Part shown: positions 1-10,400 of the stretch, piece by piece
Layout: the number at the start of each line of letters is the position of its first letter
How positions within the stretch are numbered: the stretch's first letter is position 1
Assembly: GCF_017742995.1 (NCBI RefSeq)
Contig: NZ_CP072426.1
Location: 434,001-498,000 of the forward strand
Direction: 5' to 3'
DNA from: Pseudoalteromonas viridis
GTDB taxonomy: Bacteria; Pseudomonadota; Gammaproteobacteria; Enterobacterales; Alteromonadaceae
Length of the DNA stretch: 64,000 nucleotides
Program-made: the position numbers and the translations under genes
The notes under the pieces: generated by a model
The model's input: the letters and a program-made list of their open reading frames with translations, nothing else
What the model was told of the DNA's origin: nothing
Databases searched by the model: none

Positions 1-1
1 T

Positions 2-1645
2 CCGGGCGGCTCTGTTCTGGATCTTTATGATGCGCTGTTTGCACAAAATGACATTGAACATATACTGGTCCGTCATGAACAAGCAGCCACCCATATGGCC
101 GATGGCTATGCCAGAAGTACCGGTAAAACAGGGGTTGTACTGGCAACCTCAGGCCCAGGCGCAACCAATTGTGTGACAGGTATCGCAACCGCCTATATGG
201 ACAGTATTCCTATGGTCGTCCTATCAGGTCAGGTGCCATCCAATTTGATTGGTGATGATGCCTTCCAGGAAACTGACATTGTTGGCTGCTCGCGGCCAAT
301 CGTGAAACACAGCTTTAATTGTCGTGACGCAAGGCAAATCCCAACGGTACTGGCCAAAGCATTCTATCTGGCCAACTCGGGCAGACCTGGTCCTGTGGTG
401 GTTGAGCTGCCAAAAGATATACTCAATCCGCAACTCAAGTTTGGTTATGACATGCCCACACGTATCGAGATGCGCACCTATAACCCAAGCTCCAAAGGTC
501 ACTCACGGCAAATCAAAAAAGCGGTCGATGCCATTTTGGGTGCTAAAAGGCTGGTCGTCTACTCTGGTGGCGGTATCATATTGTCAAACACCTCTGAGCA
601 ACTGACGGAGCTCGTTGAAACGCTGAACGCGCCTGTCACCAACACTTTGATGGGACTTGGTGGGATCAGTGGCACACACCCCAATTTTGTTGGCATGCTG
701 GGTATGCACGGGTCTCTGGAAGCCAATAAGGCCATGGCCAATGCCGATGTAATACTGGCATTGGGCGCGCGATTTGATGATCGGGTCACCAATAACGTGA
801 AGAAGTTTTGCCCAGATGCCACCATAGTCCATGTGGATGTTGACCCGACCTCTATCTCCAAAACCATCCAGGCTCATATTCCAGTTGTTGGTAGCCTGGA
901 CACAGTCCTTGCACAGCTGCAACACGCGATAGAAAAAAGCGCGCTGCGTATTGACCGTGCGGCACAGGAATCTTGGTGGCAACAAATTACAGCATGGCGC
1001 GAACAACGCTGCCTGGCTTACGATATACAAGACGACAAAATCAAACCGCAAACGGTTATTGAAAAGCTCTATCAGGTTACCAAGGGAGAGGCATACATCT
1101 GCTCTGATGTCGGTCAGCATCAGATGTTTGCGGCACAGTACTACCCTTTCAAACACCCAAGGCAATGGATCAATTCAGGTGGCCTGGGTACTATGGGCTT
1201 TGGTCTGCCTGCGGCAATGGGCGTTAAAGTTGCTTTCCCTGGTTCAGACGTCGTCTGCGTGACCGGCGACGGCTCGATACAAATGAACATTCAAGAACTG
1301 TCTACCTGCCTACAGTACGGCTTAAATGTCAAAATCGTGTCTCTGAACAACCGCTCTTTGGGCATGGTACGTCAGTGGCAGGATATGATGTATGGCGGGC
1401 GTCACTCCAGCTCCTATATGGAATCCCTCCCCGACTTCGTGGCACTGGCCGAAAGTTATGGCCATGTTGGGATCCGTGTTGATCACCCCGATGAGCTGGA
1501 CGATGCACTGGCGCGCGCTTTTGCTATCAACGACCGACTGGTGTTTCTGGATATCCGCGTTGACGAAAATGAACACGTTTATCCAATGCAAATTAAATTA
1601 GGGGCCATTGATGAGATGTGGCTGAAAAAGGGAGTAAAAGCATAA
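2..1645 (+). CDS. ilvI: Acetolactate synthase large subunit (5' end outside window)
   Basis: Catalytic subunit of acetohydroxyacid synthase, which joins pyruvate to pyruvate or 2-oxobutyrate in the first common step of valine, leucine and isoleucine synthesis; a cytoplasmic enzyme using TPP, Mg and FAD. The frame is open to the left edge and reads [13 protein letters not shown] from base 2, so about 25 N-terminal residues are missing by comparison with E. coli IlvI; 547 residues remain. The catalytic glutamate sits in VRHEQAA just after base 70. The TPP/Mg motif is visible as GDGS near 1265-1276 with the paired Asn about 25 residues later. The stop codon overlaps the ilvH start by one base (TAATG), indicating a coupled ilvIH operon. 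Assignment to the IlvI isoform rests on IlvH following it. Confidence 0.96.
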   Translation, partial: PGGSVLDLYDALFAQNDIEHILVRHEQAATHMADGYARSTGKTGVVLATSGPGATNCVTGIATAYMDSIPMVVLSGQVPSNLIGDDAFQETDIVGCSRPIVKHSFNCRDARQIPTVLAKAFYLANSGRPGPVVVELPKDILNPQLKFGYDMPTRIEMRTYNPSSKGHSRQIKKAVDAILGAKRLVVYSGGGIILSNTSEQLTELVETLNAPVTNTLMGLGGISGTHPNFVGMLGMHGSLEANKAMANADVILALGARFDDRVTNNVKKFCPDATIVHVDVDPTSISKTIQAHIPVVGSLDTVLAQLQHAIEKSALRIDRAAQESWWQQITAWREQRCLAYDIQDDKIKPQTVIEKLYQVTKGEAYICSDVGQHQMFAAQYYPFKHPRQWINSGGLGTMGFGLPAAMGVKVAFPGSDVVCVTGDGSIQMNIQELSTCLQYGLNVKIVSLNNRSLGMVRQWQDMMYGGRHSSSYMESLPDFVALAESYGHVGIRVDHPDELDDALARAFAINDRLVFLDIRVDENEHVYPMQIKLGAIDEMWLKKGVKA

Positions 1646-2142
1646 TGCGCAGAATACTGGCCATCTTATTGGAAAACGAACCGGGCGCATTGTCGCGCAT
1701 TGTGGGCTTATTTTCTCAGCGTGCCTATAACATTGATAGTCTGACAGTCGGCACCACAGACGACACAACGCTGTCTCGGATCACCATTACCACCCAAGGT
1801 GACGATAGAGTGGTGGAACAAATAACCAAGCAAGTTAACAAGCTGGTGGATGTCCTTAAGATCATTGACCTGACCGAAACCAGTCATATTGAACGGGAGT
1901 TGTTACTGGTTAAAGTGTTTGCCGGCAATGAACAAACCAGAGCCTCTGTGACGCGTGTCACCGACGTGTTTGGCGGCATGATACTGGATATGGGTAAACG
2001 TAGCTACACGGTGCAGCTTGCCAGCAGCAGTGATAAAATCGCGTCATTTTTAGATATGCTCAGACATGAGAGCGATATTATTGAGATGGTGCGTTCTGGG
2101 ACTGTGGGGATTGGACGAGGCGATAAAGCGCTCAGGGGATGA
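1645..2142 (+). CDS. ilvH: Acetolactate synthase small (regulatory) subunit
   Basis: Regulatory subunit that activates the large subunit and confers valine feedback inhibition. The product is 165 residues, matching the E. coli IlvH length of about 163. An N-terminal ACT domain is evident ([20 protein letters not shown], then NIDSLTVG), followed by the family C-terminal domain. A longer in-frame reading begins at 1618 inside ilvI, but the ATG at 1645 has a GGAG ribosome site at about 1631 and starts exactly where IlvH proteins start. It overlaps the ilvI stop by one base. A strong hairpin terminator follows. Confidence 0.96.
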   Translation: MRRILAILLENEPGALSRIVGLFSQRAYNIDSLTVGTTDDTTLSRITITTQGDDRVVEQITKQVNKLVDVLKIIDLTETSHIERELLLVKVFAGNEQTRASVTRVTDVFGGMILDMGKRSYTVQLASSSDKIASFLDMLRHESDIIEMVRSGTVGIGRGDKALRG

Positions 2143-2156
2143 TAAAACGACTGGGT

Positions 2157-2183
2157 AAAAAAAGGGGCTAAAGCCCCTTTTTT
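2157..2183. terminator. Bidirectional intrinsic terminator between ilvH and HU gene
   Basis: Perfect 8-bp stem AAAGGGGC / GCCCCTTT with a four-base TAAA loop, flanked by an A run on the left and a T run on the right, so it works for both converging transcripts (ilvIH rightward, HU leftward). Confidence 0.9.
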
Positions 2184-2184
2184 A

Positions 2185-2460
2185 TTAAGGATTAACCTGA
2201 TCTTTAAGGCCTTTACCCGCTTTAAATGAAGGGATATTCGCCGCTGGAATTTGGATTTCAGCACCAGTTTGCGGGTTACGACCCGTACGTGCTGAACGCT
2301 CTTTTACAGAGAAAGTGCCAAAACCAACCAGTGCCACTGAATTACCATCTTTAAGAGACTGAGTTACAGCACCAGTGAATGCTTCAAGCGCGCGAGTCGC
2401 TGCAGCTTTTGAGATCTCAGCGTCAGCCGCCATCTTTTCAACTAGTTGAGCTTTATTCAT
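2185..2460 (-). CDS. hupB: Nucleoid protein HU (beta-like)
   Basis: Small histone-like protein that bends and compacts DNA as a dimer. At 91 residues it has the standard HU length. The DNA-binding arm [10 protein letters not shown] and the core VALVGFGTF are intact, and the sequence resembles E. coli HU-beta ([26 protein letters not shown]) more than HU-alpha. The ATG has an AGGAAT ribosome site a few bases upstream. It stands alone, convergent with ilvIH, and ends at the shared terminator. The beta assignment is by motif resemblance only. Confidence 0.93.
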   Translation of the reverse strand: MNKAQLVEKMAADAEISKAAATRALEAFTGAVTQSLKDGNSVALVGFGTFSVKERSARTGRNPQTGAEIQIPAANIPSFKAGKGLKDQVNP

Positions 2461-2691
2461 TGTATAATTCCTATGTTTTTATAATTTGCCGAAGCGGATT
2501 CTATGGTTATCCATTTTTTTCTTTGTGCAAGCCTAAAATCCCGTTTTAACTAAAATATTTACGCTATTTGGCCTTATCTGGCGCGGGTGTAAACATAACA
2601 GGCACAAAAACACCCACCTTTTGTTTGCTTTTTAACCACCCCATCTAAGGCCGCACCAGACCTGAGCCTGGGAGGCAAAACGCCCCATCGA

Positions 2692-4071
2692 TTAAACCTT
2701 GAACGCCGTCAGGGCTCTTTCACGCGCAGCCTTATGATCGACGATCGGATCAACATAGCCCTCAATTGCAAATGCCTGCAAATAATCATGGGGAAAGTGA
2801 ATCGATTTCGCCGGTACATCACTAAGCTCAGGGACATATTTGCGAATGAAGTCCCCTTGCGGATCAAACTTTTCACTTTGGCTAATTGGATTGAAAATCC
2901 GGAAATAAGGTTGTGCATCACACCCGGTGCTGGCCGCCCATTGCCAACCGCCATTATTGCTCGCCAGGTCACCATCTATCAGCTTGCTCATAAAGTAATG
3001 CTCACCCTTGCGCCAGTCAATTAACAGGTGCTTAGTTAAAAAGCTTGCGACTATCATCCGCAAGCGATTATGCATCCAGCCTGTCTGGTTGAGCTGCCGC
3101 ATTGCCGCATCCACTATCGGGTACCCCGTTTTTCCTTCGCACCACGCTTTAAACTGTGCATCGTCCTCGCGCCAACGAACGTCATTGTACTTTTCATTGA
3201 AATTAAATCCTTTACACAACTTTGGATAGGCGCAAATGAGGTGGCGATAAAATTCGCGCCAAATCAATTCGTTGACCCAGCTAAACGCCGGTGCGCTGGT
3301 CATTTGTAACAGCTCAGGAAAATGCAGCTGAATTTCAGCAAGCAATTGCTTAACTGAGACTATTCCCAGTGCCAGGTATGGGCTGAGTCCGGAGGTGCCC
3401 TTGACGCCCGGAAAATCGCGGTGCTCTTTATAATCAGCCATCTTGTCCTGAATAAATGTCTGAACGACTTTTACCAGCGTTTCATCATCGACCGGCCATT
3501 TTTCAGAGCTCGCATCCCCCTCAAGCAGCTCCGGTGCCTGCCACTGTTGCGGCTCAAGGTCTAGTTCTGGCCAGCTCGGCAAATAAAAGTGTTGTTGCTC
3601 ATACTGTTTAAGCCAGGCCTTTTTAAATGGCGTAAACACTTTATACATTTCGTTACTTGCCGTTGTTACACTGCCCGGTGGTGCGATTAAATCACCGTCA
3701 AACAGTTTCAGCTCTATGCCGGCTTCCTGGCATGCGAGATCTCTGGCCTGCTCATTCACTTCGTATTCCCGATTGGCATAGACCTGTTGCACCTCGCTTT
3801 TCTCACAAAACTGGGCGAGCAGCGCTGGCACCTTAGTGAAATCACCAGCATCAAGCACATGTAGTCGGATCCCAAACTCGGCCAGCTTATGGCCCAACCA
3901 GACTACCCGGCGTTTCAGTAAATCTACCTGCACAGGTGCAGCATTGTGCTGTTGCCATTGTTGCTCACACAGCAGAAAGAGTGCATCACGCGCCCCATTC
4001 TCTACCGCTTCGATGAGCGCTTCGTTACCATAAATCCTTAAATCACGGCGAAACCAGAATAACGCAGACAT
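2692..4071 (-). CDS. phrB: Deoxyribodipyrimidine photolyase
   Basis: Light-driven repair of cyclobutane pyrimidine dimers using FADH-. The 459-residue length is typical of class I CPD photolyases. The N-terminal Rossmann-like antenna domain starts SALFWFRRDLRIYGNEAL; the C-terminal FAD domain contains SGLSPYLALGIVS, WREFYRHL, VDAAMRQLNQTGWMHNRLRM and the flavin-binding segment STGCDAQPYFRIFNP. Its ATG overlaps the stop of the upstream DUF523-DUF1722 gene by one base (TAATG), so the two are translationally linked. The same partnership (ybgA-phr) is known in E. coli. No CPD versus 6-4 switch is apparent; I call it a CPD enzyme by overall similarity. Confidence 0.94.
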   Translation of the reverse strand: MSALFWFRRDLRIYGNEALIEAVENGARDALFLLCEQQWQQHNAAPVQVDLLKRRVVWLGHKLAEFGIRLHVLDAGDFTKVPALLAQFCEKSEVQQVYANREYEVNEQARDLACQEAGIELKLFDGDLIAPPGSVTTASNEMYKVFTPFKKAWLKQYEQQHFYLPSWPELDLEPQQWQAPELLEGDASSEKWPVDDETLVKVVQTFIQDKMADYKEHRDFPGVKGTSGLSPYLALGIVSVKQLLAEIQLHFPELLQMTSAPAFSWVNELIWREFYRHLICAYPKLCKGFNFNEKYNDVRWREDDAQFKAWCEGKTGYPIVDAAMRQLNQTGWMHNRLRMIVASFLTKHLLIDWRKGEHYFMSKLIDGDLASNNGGWQWAASTGCDAQPYFRIFNPISQSEKFDPQGDFIRKYVPELSDVPAKSIHFPHDYLQAFAIEGYVDPIVDHKAARERALTAFKV

Positions 4072-5042
4072 TAAATTGCATACCTCAGCTTAAGTTCGTT
4101 CGGATAAGGATGGAAATAGACTTGCTGCATAAGATAGTCATTTGGATGCATGATCAGATGATGGCGAAGCAGGGTCAACGGAACCTGCAACGGCACTTGA
4201 CCGACCCGATAGTCATCAATCGCCCTGCACAATTCCTGCTTTTCGACTTTGCCCAGTACTTTTTTGAAGTAGCCCTGCAAATGCGATAGCGTGTTCGCTT
4301 GGTCTTTGCGTCTGGCCGGACGCGACAAAGCAGCCATCAGGCCGCTGATATAATTCGCTCTGAGTTCCTCCAGTGGTGTTCCTTTGCCCTCAGCGAGCAA
4401 CCTGCCCAGGTCGCGATACGCCTGATAGTTATGACTCATCAGCAAATACTTGTGACGAGCATGAAAACTGGTCAGCTCGTGTAACCCAGGTTGGGTGGCG
4501 ACCAGTTCCTGCCAGCTTTTATAGACATAAACACGCATCACAAAATTTTCTCTCAGATGCATATCATTCAGGCGGCCATTTTCTTCACACGGCAACAAAG
4601 GGTTGCGTGCCATGATCTGCTCTGCAAATATGCCCACCCCTTCAGAGGTATTGCCAGTTTCAGCTTCGTTGTAGATTTTTACCCGCTCCATGCCGCAGCT
4701 GGGGCTTTTCGCGCAAAAAATATAACCAGATAATTGCTCACCATGCTCGTCTGATACTTTCTTGCCGTATTCGGCAAGATCAGGCGCGTAATCTTCATCA
4801 CTGTGTGCCGGGCCAACCTTAATGACATCCTCGACCCTCACCTGACGAATGGTTTTTCTGGGAATGGGCAAGCCTATTGCCACCTCAGGACAAAAACGCA
4901 CGTATTCCACGTAGTCGGCCAGTTCGTCCATACAAAAGTTGCTGCGCTTATGCCCCGAATCAAAGCGCACTTTGTCACCAGCAAGACAGGCACTGATACC
5001 TATTTTAATGGGGGAATTGAAATTAAAAGCTTGCTCTATCAT
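4071..5042 (-). CDS. DUF523-DUF1722 fusion protein (TudS-like plus YbgA-like)
   Basis: Two-domain protein of 323 residues. The N-terminal half is DUF523: cysteine motifs ISACLAGDKVRFDSGHKR, RFCPEVAIGLPIPR and KSPSCG are present. DUF523 includes TudS, an iron-sulfur thiouracil desulfidase whose cluster is held by three such cysteines, so cluster binding is a fair inference. The C-terminal half (about residue 185 on) is DUF1722, the domain of E. coli YbgA next to photolyase. An upstream in-frame ATG at 5054 exists, but the ATG at 5042 has a GGAGAG site about six bases ahead, so I use it. It overlaps phrB by one base and probably shares a transcript with it. The true substrate is unknown; nucleobase repair or salvage would fit the neighbour. 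Confidence 0.85.
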   Translation of the reverse strand: MIEQAFNFNSPIKIGISACLAGDKVRFDSGHKRSNFCMDELADYVEYVRFCPEVAIGLPIPRKTIRQVRVEDVIKVGPAHSDEDYAPDLAEYGKKVSDEHGEQLSGYIFCAKSPSCGMERVKIYNEAETGNTSEGVGIFAEQIMARNPLLPCEENGRLNDMHLRENFVMRVYVYKSWQELVATQPGLHELTSFHARHKYLLMSHNYQAYRDLGRLLAEGKGTPLEELRANYISGLMAALSRPARRKDQANTLSHLQGYFKKVLGKVEKQELCRAIDDYRVGQVPLQVPLTLLRHHLIMHPNDYLMQQVYFHPYPNELKLRYAI

Positions 5043-5076
5043 TGCTCTCTCCATAACTTAAAAATGACGGATAGAT

Positions 5077-5394
5077 TTAGCACCACTGGTACTGGCGCAA
5101 GGCAATCTTGCCACCCTGTACCTGCACCCCTTCCGAGCGTAATAATTCACTTTGCTGTCTGAACTTTTCACTCTGGGGTGGAAAAGAAATTTTTCCCTGA
5201 CTATTAATCACCCTGTGCCAAGGCAGACTTGAGCCTGCCGGCAAGTGCTTTAATAAATAACCAACGGCTCGCGCGTGTTTAGGCGCACCAGCAAGCCCTG
5301 CAATTTGCCCATAAGTGGCAACGCTTCCCTCGGGGATTGCACCAATCAGGGTAAATACCCGTACTCTAAACTCTTCTTTAGTTTCCGTTTGCAA
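5077..5394 (-). CDS. atl: Alkyltransferase-like protein (ATL, MGMT family)
   Basis: A 105-residue protein of the O6-alkylguanine-DNA alkyltransferase fold in which the acceptor cysteine of the PCHRV motif is replaced: it reads LPWHRVIN. Such ATL proteins (E. coli YbaZ, yeast Atl1) bind O6-alkylguanine without removing the alkyl group and hand the lesion to nucleotide excision repair. The helix-turn-helix segment (PEGSVATYGQIAGLAGAPKHARAVG) that flips the base is intact. The start is TTG at 5394 behind an AGGAG site, lying inside the 3' end of the LysR gene (17-base overlap), so translation is likely coupled. No other alkyltransferase domain is attached. Confidence 0.9.
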   Translation of the reverse strand: MQTETKEEFRVRVFTLIGAIPEGSVATYGQIAGLAGAPKHARAVGYLLKHLPAGSSLPWHRVINSQGKISFPPQSEKFRQQSELLRSEGVQVQGGKIALRQYQWC

Positions 5395-6274
5395 ACTGCG
5401 CTCCTAATGCCGTGAATTGTTGCCACAAATGTCGCGCTACCGGGCCGTAATGACTCTGATGACGTCGAAAAGCGTGAATGGCCGCCGTGAACTCATGCTG
5501 ACGGTCGATGATCTCAATCCGCTCCAGCTCGCCGCTTTCCAGCTCCTGACGACAGGTATTAAGACTGGTCAGTGCAAACCCGACGCCCTGGGATAAGAAT
5601 AGCTTAATGGTGCTGACATCATCCAATTTCATGACATGGAGTCCACGGGAATAGGCCAAACGTTCGCTGTCAAAGTCGAAGCCACTCTCCACCATCGCCA
5701 AACAAGGATATAAGCTCAATTCATCATAGTACATGCGCTTTGGCAACAGACCGCGCTTAGCAACAACGCCCAGTTTGGTTTCTCCGATGGCGATGGACTC
5801 CAGCTCACCAGTGGCGTGAAACAAATCAAACCAGGGCCCTATCCCTAAGTCGGCGGCACCGGCGTTTACCTGCTCCAACGCAACAAAGCGCCGACCGCTG
5901 GAAATCACCAATTCAGTCGAAGGAAATTGCTTAAAGGTGCTACTAATCTGCGTGTTATACGTTTCCTGGTGGCACATAGGTTCATAGCAAATGCGAAATT
6001 TTGCCTCATTGCCCTGAGAAAACTCATCCGCCAAAATTTTTAGGTGATTATGCTGCTCAAGCAGCTTCTGAGCATGCTGATGAAAGCGCTTTCCCTGCTC
6101 GGTCAGACGAATACGATAATCCTCGCGCGTTACCAGAGCAAAACCCAGCTCATCAGACAGCCTTTTTAAGGCTTGCGTGACCGCCGGTTGTGACTTATAC
6201 AATCTTTTTGCCGCTGCGCTCAGGCTTTGTGCATTTGCCACGGCATCGAGTACCTGAATATCTGCCAACTTCAT
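5378..6274 (-). CDS. LysR-family transcriptional regulator
   Basis: A 298-residue LysR-type regulator: N-terminal winged HTH (residues 1-60; LADIQVLDAVANAQSLSAAAKRLYKSQPAVTQALKRL), then a periplasmic-binding-like effector domain. It is divergent from the RND efflux pair across a 96-bp gap and overlaps the ATL gene downstream, so it may control the pump, itself, or both. The HTH is the most conserved part; the effector cannot be read from the sequence. A 15-bp perfect dyad overlaps its own start codon. Confidence 0.9.
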   Translation of the reverse strand: MKLADIQVLDAVANAQSLSAAAKRLYKSQPAVTQALKRLSDELGFALVTREDYRIRLTEQGKRFHQHAQKLLEQHNHLKILADEFSQGNEAKFRICYEPMCHQETYNTQISSTFKQFPSTELVISSGRRFVALEQVNAGAADLGIGPWFDLFHATGELESIAIGETKLGVVAKRGLLPKRMYYDELSLYPCLAMVESGFDFDSERLAYSRGLHVMKLDDVSTIKLFLSQGVGFALTSLNTCRQELESGELERIEIIDRQHEFTAAIHAFRRHQSHYGPVARHLWQQFTALGAQFANGN

Positions 6275-6287
6275 AAATAAAATTTAT
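6273..6287. promoter_or_regulatory. Candidate LysR operator (AT-rich dyad)
   Basis: ATAAATAAAATTTAT is a perfect 6-3-6 inverted repeat that contains a T-N11-A core, the hallmark of LysR-type boxes. It overlaps the LysR start codon in the divergent region, which would suit autoregulation. The region is very AT-rich, so chance is a real alternative. Confidence 0.35.
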
Positions 6288-6370
6288 TTTATACCAAAGT
6301 TTTAATAATTTTTATTTTATGCCTAAATTCATTATCCTGCACTAAATTTTAGTCTGAGGGAGTAATTTTG

Positions 6371-7450
6371 GTGAATAAACTCGCACTCTTTTTTCCAGCT
6401 TTGTTGTTATTGTCAGCTTGTCAGGACGCCGTGCAGCAAACCACGACAAGCCAGATCATACGTCCAGTAAAACTGCATACCGTTGCTGACCCACAAGCCG
6501 GCCAGTTACGCAGCTTTCCTGCCGAAGTCGTCGCAAACCAGGGATCTTATCTTGCCTTTCGCGTTAACGGCGAACTAATGGAGTTTCCGGTGCTGGCCGG
6601 TCAGGAAGTAAAAAAGGGTCAACTGTTGGCAAAGCTCGACCCGGAAGACTTCGAGCTTCAGTATCAGCAACGCAAAGCCCAATTCGAACTGGCGGTGGCT
6701 CAGCTTAACCGGATCGAATCTTTGTATGAAAAGTCGATCACCAGTAAAGCAGAATATGATCAGGCGCTGGCAAACAAGCAGGTTGCCGAGTCTGCATTCA
6801 AAATCGCTCAGACCAACCTTGAGAACAGTGAACTCAGAGCCCCTTTCGATGGCACCATTGCCAAGGTGTTTGTGAAGAATTTTGAGAACATTGTCGCCAA
6901 ACAGAATATTTTACGCCTGGAAACCCGCGACCGTATGGACGTGGTCATTCAGGTGCCAGAAAAACTGGTTGCCCGGGTAAATAAGGATCTCGACTATCAT
7001 CCGACCGTGATATTTGATGGCTACCCGGACAAATCTTATCTGTTAAACATCAAAGAGTGGGATACTCAGGCCGATCCGGTTACGCTTACTTATAAAGTGG
7101 TTTTCTCACTGCCAATTCCGAAAGACTTTAATCTGCTGGCCGGGATGACTGGCCATGTCTATGTCGACCCGAGTAAGATCACAAATCAAAGTAATTCCGC
7201 GATTATCGTGCCTAATGAAGCCGTTTTCTCAGAACAAACTCAGGAGACTGCAGGCAACCACTATGTGTGGGTCTATAACCCGGACTCTCAGCAGGTTTCA
7301 AAACGCGCGGTTCAGCCAGGTCAGCTACGCCAGCAAGGCTTTGAGATCCAAAGCGGCCTTAAGCCTGGCGATATCATTGTCTCTGCCGGTGTTCATCACC
7401 TAAAAGAAGGCCTGAAGGTGCGCCCTTGGACTAAAGAGCGAGGCCTGTAA
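6371..7450 (+). CDS. RND efflux periplasmic adaptor (membrane fusion) lipoprotein
   Basis: Periplasmic adaptor linking an inner-membrane RND pump to an outer-membrane channel. The N-terminus is a lipoprotein signal (NKLALFFPALLLLSACQ, lipobox LSAC), so it should be acylated and anchored. The body shows the adaptor order: biotinyl-lipoyl half (GELMEFPVLAGQEVKKGQLL), coiled-coil hairpin (about residues 95-150), second lipoyl half (ELRAPFDGTIAKV), beta-barrel and membrane-proximal domains. I start at GTG 6371, eight bases after a GGGAG site; TTG 6368 is directly upstream in frame. The permease follows two bases after the stop. Product about 359 residues. Confidence 0.92.
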   Translation: MNKLALFFPALLLLSACQDAVQQTTTSQIIRPVKLHTVADPQAGQLRSFPAEVVANQGSYLAFRVNGELMEFPVLAGQEVKKGQLLAKLDPEDFELQYQQRKAQFELAVAQLNRIESLYEKSITSKAEYDQALANKQVAESAFKIAQTNLENSELRAPFDGTIAKVFVKNFENIVAKQNILRLETRDRMDVVIQVPEKLVARVNKDLDYHPTVIFDGYPDKSYLLNIKEWDTQADPVTLTYKVVFSLPIPKDFNLLAGMTGHVYVDPSKITNQSNSAIIVPNEAVFSEQTQETAGNHYVWVYNPDSQQVSKRAVQPGQLRQQGFEIQSGLKPGDIIVSAGVHHLKEGLKVRPWTKERGL

Positions 7451-7452
7451 TA

Positions 7453-10400
7453 ATGAGTCTTGCCAAATGGTCGATTGAAAATAAAGTGATCAGTGCGATG
7501 TTCGCTCTGCTGCTGTTTTTGGCGGGCACGGTGTCGTACTTTGGACTTGGGCAACTGGAAGATCCTGAGTTTACACTCAAAAAAGCCATGGTGATCACAG
7601 TCTATCCGGGCGCTTCTCCGCAACAGGTTGAAGAGGAAGTAACCTACCCCATCGAAAATGCCATCCAGAGCCTTCCGTACGTTGATTATGTAACCTCTAT
7701 TTCGTCACCCGGTCAGTCGCAGATCACCGTAGAGATGAAAAGCACCTACCGCAAGGAAGATTTAAAGCAGATCTGGGATGAACTCAGACGCAAAATAAAC
7801 GACCTGAAACCTAATCTGCCACCCGGCGTCTACACACCAAAGGTAATGGATGACTTCGCCGATGTATATGGTGTGTTATATGCCGTAACCGGTGATGGCT
7901 ACTCCTATGAGGAACTCAAAGAATACGTTGATTACCTAAAACGAGAGCTGGTACTGGTCGATGGCGTCAGTAAAGTTACTATCGCTGGTGAGCAGCAGGC
8001 CCAGGTCACCGTTGAGATCTCCAGTCAAAAGTTGTCGCAGCTGGGCATATCACATAACCGCATTTTCTCATTGCTGCAAACCCAAAACAGTGTCTCCAAT
8101 GCTGGTAAAATCCGTGTCGGTGACGAATCCATCCGAATTCACCCTACGGGCGAGTTCAATCAAGTTTCTGAACTGGAAGACTTGCTGATCTCAAAGCCCG
8201 GTGCCAAAGAGCTGATTTACCTTGGCGATGTGGCCACGGTCAAGCGTGAATATGCCGAGATCCCAACACACATTACGCGTTTTAATCGTGATCAATCTTT
8301 ACTACTTGGAATCTCATTTAGCTCAGGCGTTAATGTAGTCGAAGTCGGTAAGGCGATAGACAGCCATCTGGCGTCACTGGAGTATCAGCGCCCACTGGGC
8401 ATGTCTGTCCACACGGTGTACAACCAGCCTAAGGAAGTCGAAAAGTCTGTTGACGGATTTATTGTCAGCCTGCTCGAAGCCGTGGCTATCGTGATCATCG
8501 TACTGTTGATCTTCATGGGTGTAAAAAGCGGTATTCTTATTGGTGGTATCTTATTGCTCACCGTGCTCGGTACCTTCATTTTTATGAAAGTATTCGCTAT
8601 CGACTTGCAACGAATTTCCCTGGGTGCGCTGATCATCGCACTGGGTATGCTGGTCGACAACGCCATTGTTGTTACTGAAGGGATCCTGATCAACCTCAAG
8701 CGCGGACAAAGCAAAGTCAAAGCTGCGGTCAATATTGTAGAACAAACCAAATGGCCTCTGTTAGGCGCGACCGTGATTGGCATAACCGCCTTTGCACCAA
8801 TTGGCCTGAGCTCGGATGCCAGTGGTGAGTTTGCCGGGTCTTTGTTCTGGGTGTTACTGATCTCTTTGCTGCTCAGCTGGGTTACTGCCATTACCTTAAC
8901 CCCCTTCTTTGCCAACATGTTGTTCAAAGAAGAGATCCAGCAAGGCAAAGAGAGTGACGATCCTTATCAGGGCATTATTTTTACTGCGTACAAGGCCCTG
9001 CTCAGCCTGTGTCTGAGATTCCGCTGGACAACGGTTATCGCCATGCTGGCATTACTCGGATGTGCAATGGTTGGGTTTAAATCTGTTAAACAATCTTTCT
9101 TCCCTGCGTCCAATACGCCGATGTTTTATGTCGACTACTGGCATTATCAGGGCGCTGATATTCGTAGTACCGCCGAAAACCTGGAGAAACTGGAGGCCTT
9201 TTTACAAGCAGACGAGCTGGTTGAAGAGATCACCACCACCATAGGCCAAGGTGCACCGCGCTTTATGCTCACATATAGCCCGGAAAAACAATATGCCTCC
9301 TATGGCCAGCTGATCATTCGGGTTAGCGACCGGGATGCGGTAGCCACTATGATTGCGAAGGTACGGGACTTTGCAGCGCACAACGAACTGGATGGCAAAC
9401 TCAAAGTGAAGCGCATGGAAATTGGTCCTTCTACCGATGCCAAAATTGAAGCACGCTTCTCAGGGCCAGATCCGGTCGTACTGCGACAGCTGGCAGATCA
9501 GGCCAAAAATATTCTGGCACGGGACTCAGGCGCGTTTAATATTCGCGATAACTGGCGTCAGCGCGCCAAAGTACTGGAGCCGGTCTTTAATGAGCAAAAG
9601 GCACGCCGACTTGGGATCAGTAAATCCGACCTGGACCAGTTATTACTGACCAGCGTGTCAGGTAACAAAGTGGGTTTATATCGGGATGGCACCAAGATGC
9701 TGCCCATCGTAGCCAAAGCGCCGGAAGTTGAACGACGCAGCGTTGAAAACCTGGTTGATCTGCAAATTTTTAGTCCTGTGCTCAATGTGTATGTGCCGCT
9801 TGGCCAGATCCTCGATAACGTTGAGGTAGTCTGGGAGGACAGCCTGATCATGCGTCGCGATCGAAAACGCACCATTACTGTGATGGCAGATCATGATGTT
9901 ATTGGCAACGAAACTCCGGCCAAACTGTTTAACCGGGTGCGCGCCGACATCGAAGCAATCGAGCTGCCTCAGGGCTACGAAATGCAGTGGGGTGGCGAAT
10001 TTGAGTCGTCCAGTAAAGCACAAAAAGCCATTTTTGGCTCGTTACCGCTGGGTTACTTGTCGATGTTTATGATCACTGTGTTGCTGTTTAACTCTGTCCG
10101 TAAGCCGCTGGTTATCTGGAGCACAGTACCACTTGCCATCATCGGGGTAACCGCAGGCCTGGTGGTTTTCCAGGCCCCGTTTAGCTTTATGGCACTGCTG
10201 GGGTTATTGAGCCTCTCGGGCATGTTGATTAAGAACGGGATTGTTCTGATGGACCAGATCAATCTGGAACTGGATAGCGGAAAAGACCCCTACCAGGCAG
10301 TATTTGATTCCGGGGTAAGCCGTGTGCGACCGGTATCTATGGCGGCCGTGACCACAATTTTGGGCATGATCCCGCTGCTGTTCGATGTGTTCTTCAAATC

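Noticed and set aside
584..1165. 193-codon reverse frame inside ilvI
   Set aside because: Antisense to a strongly conserved enzyme, no ribosome site or family resemblance.
8385..8948. 187-codon reverse frame inside the RND permease
   Set aside because: Composition is the mirror of transmembrane codons; no independent support.
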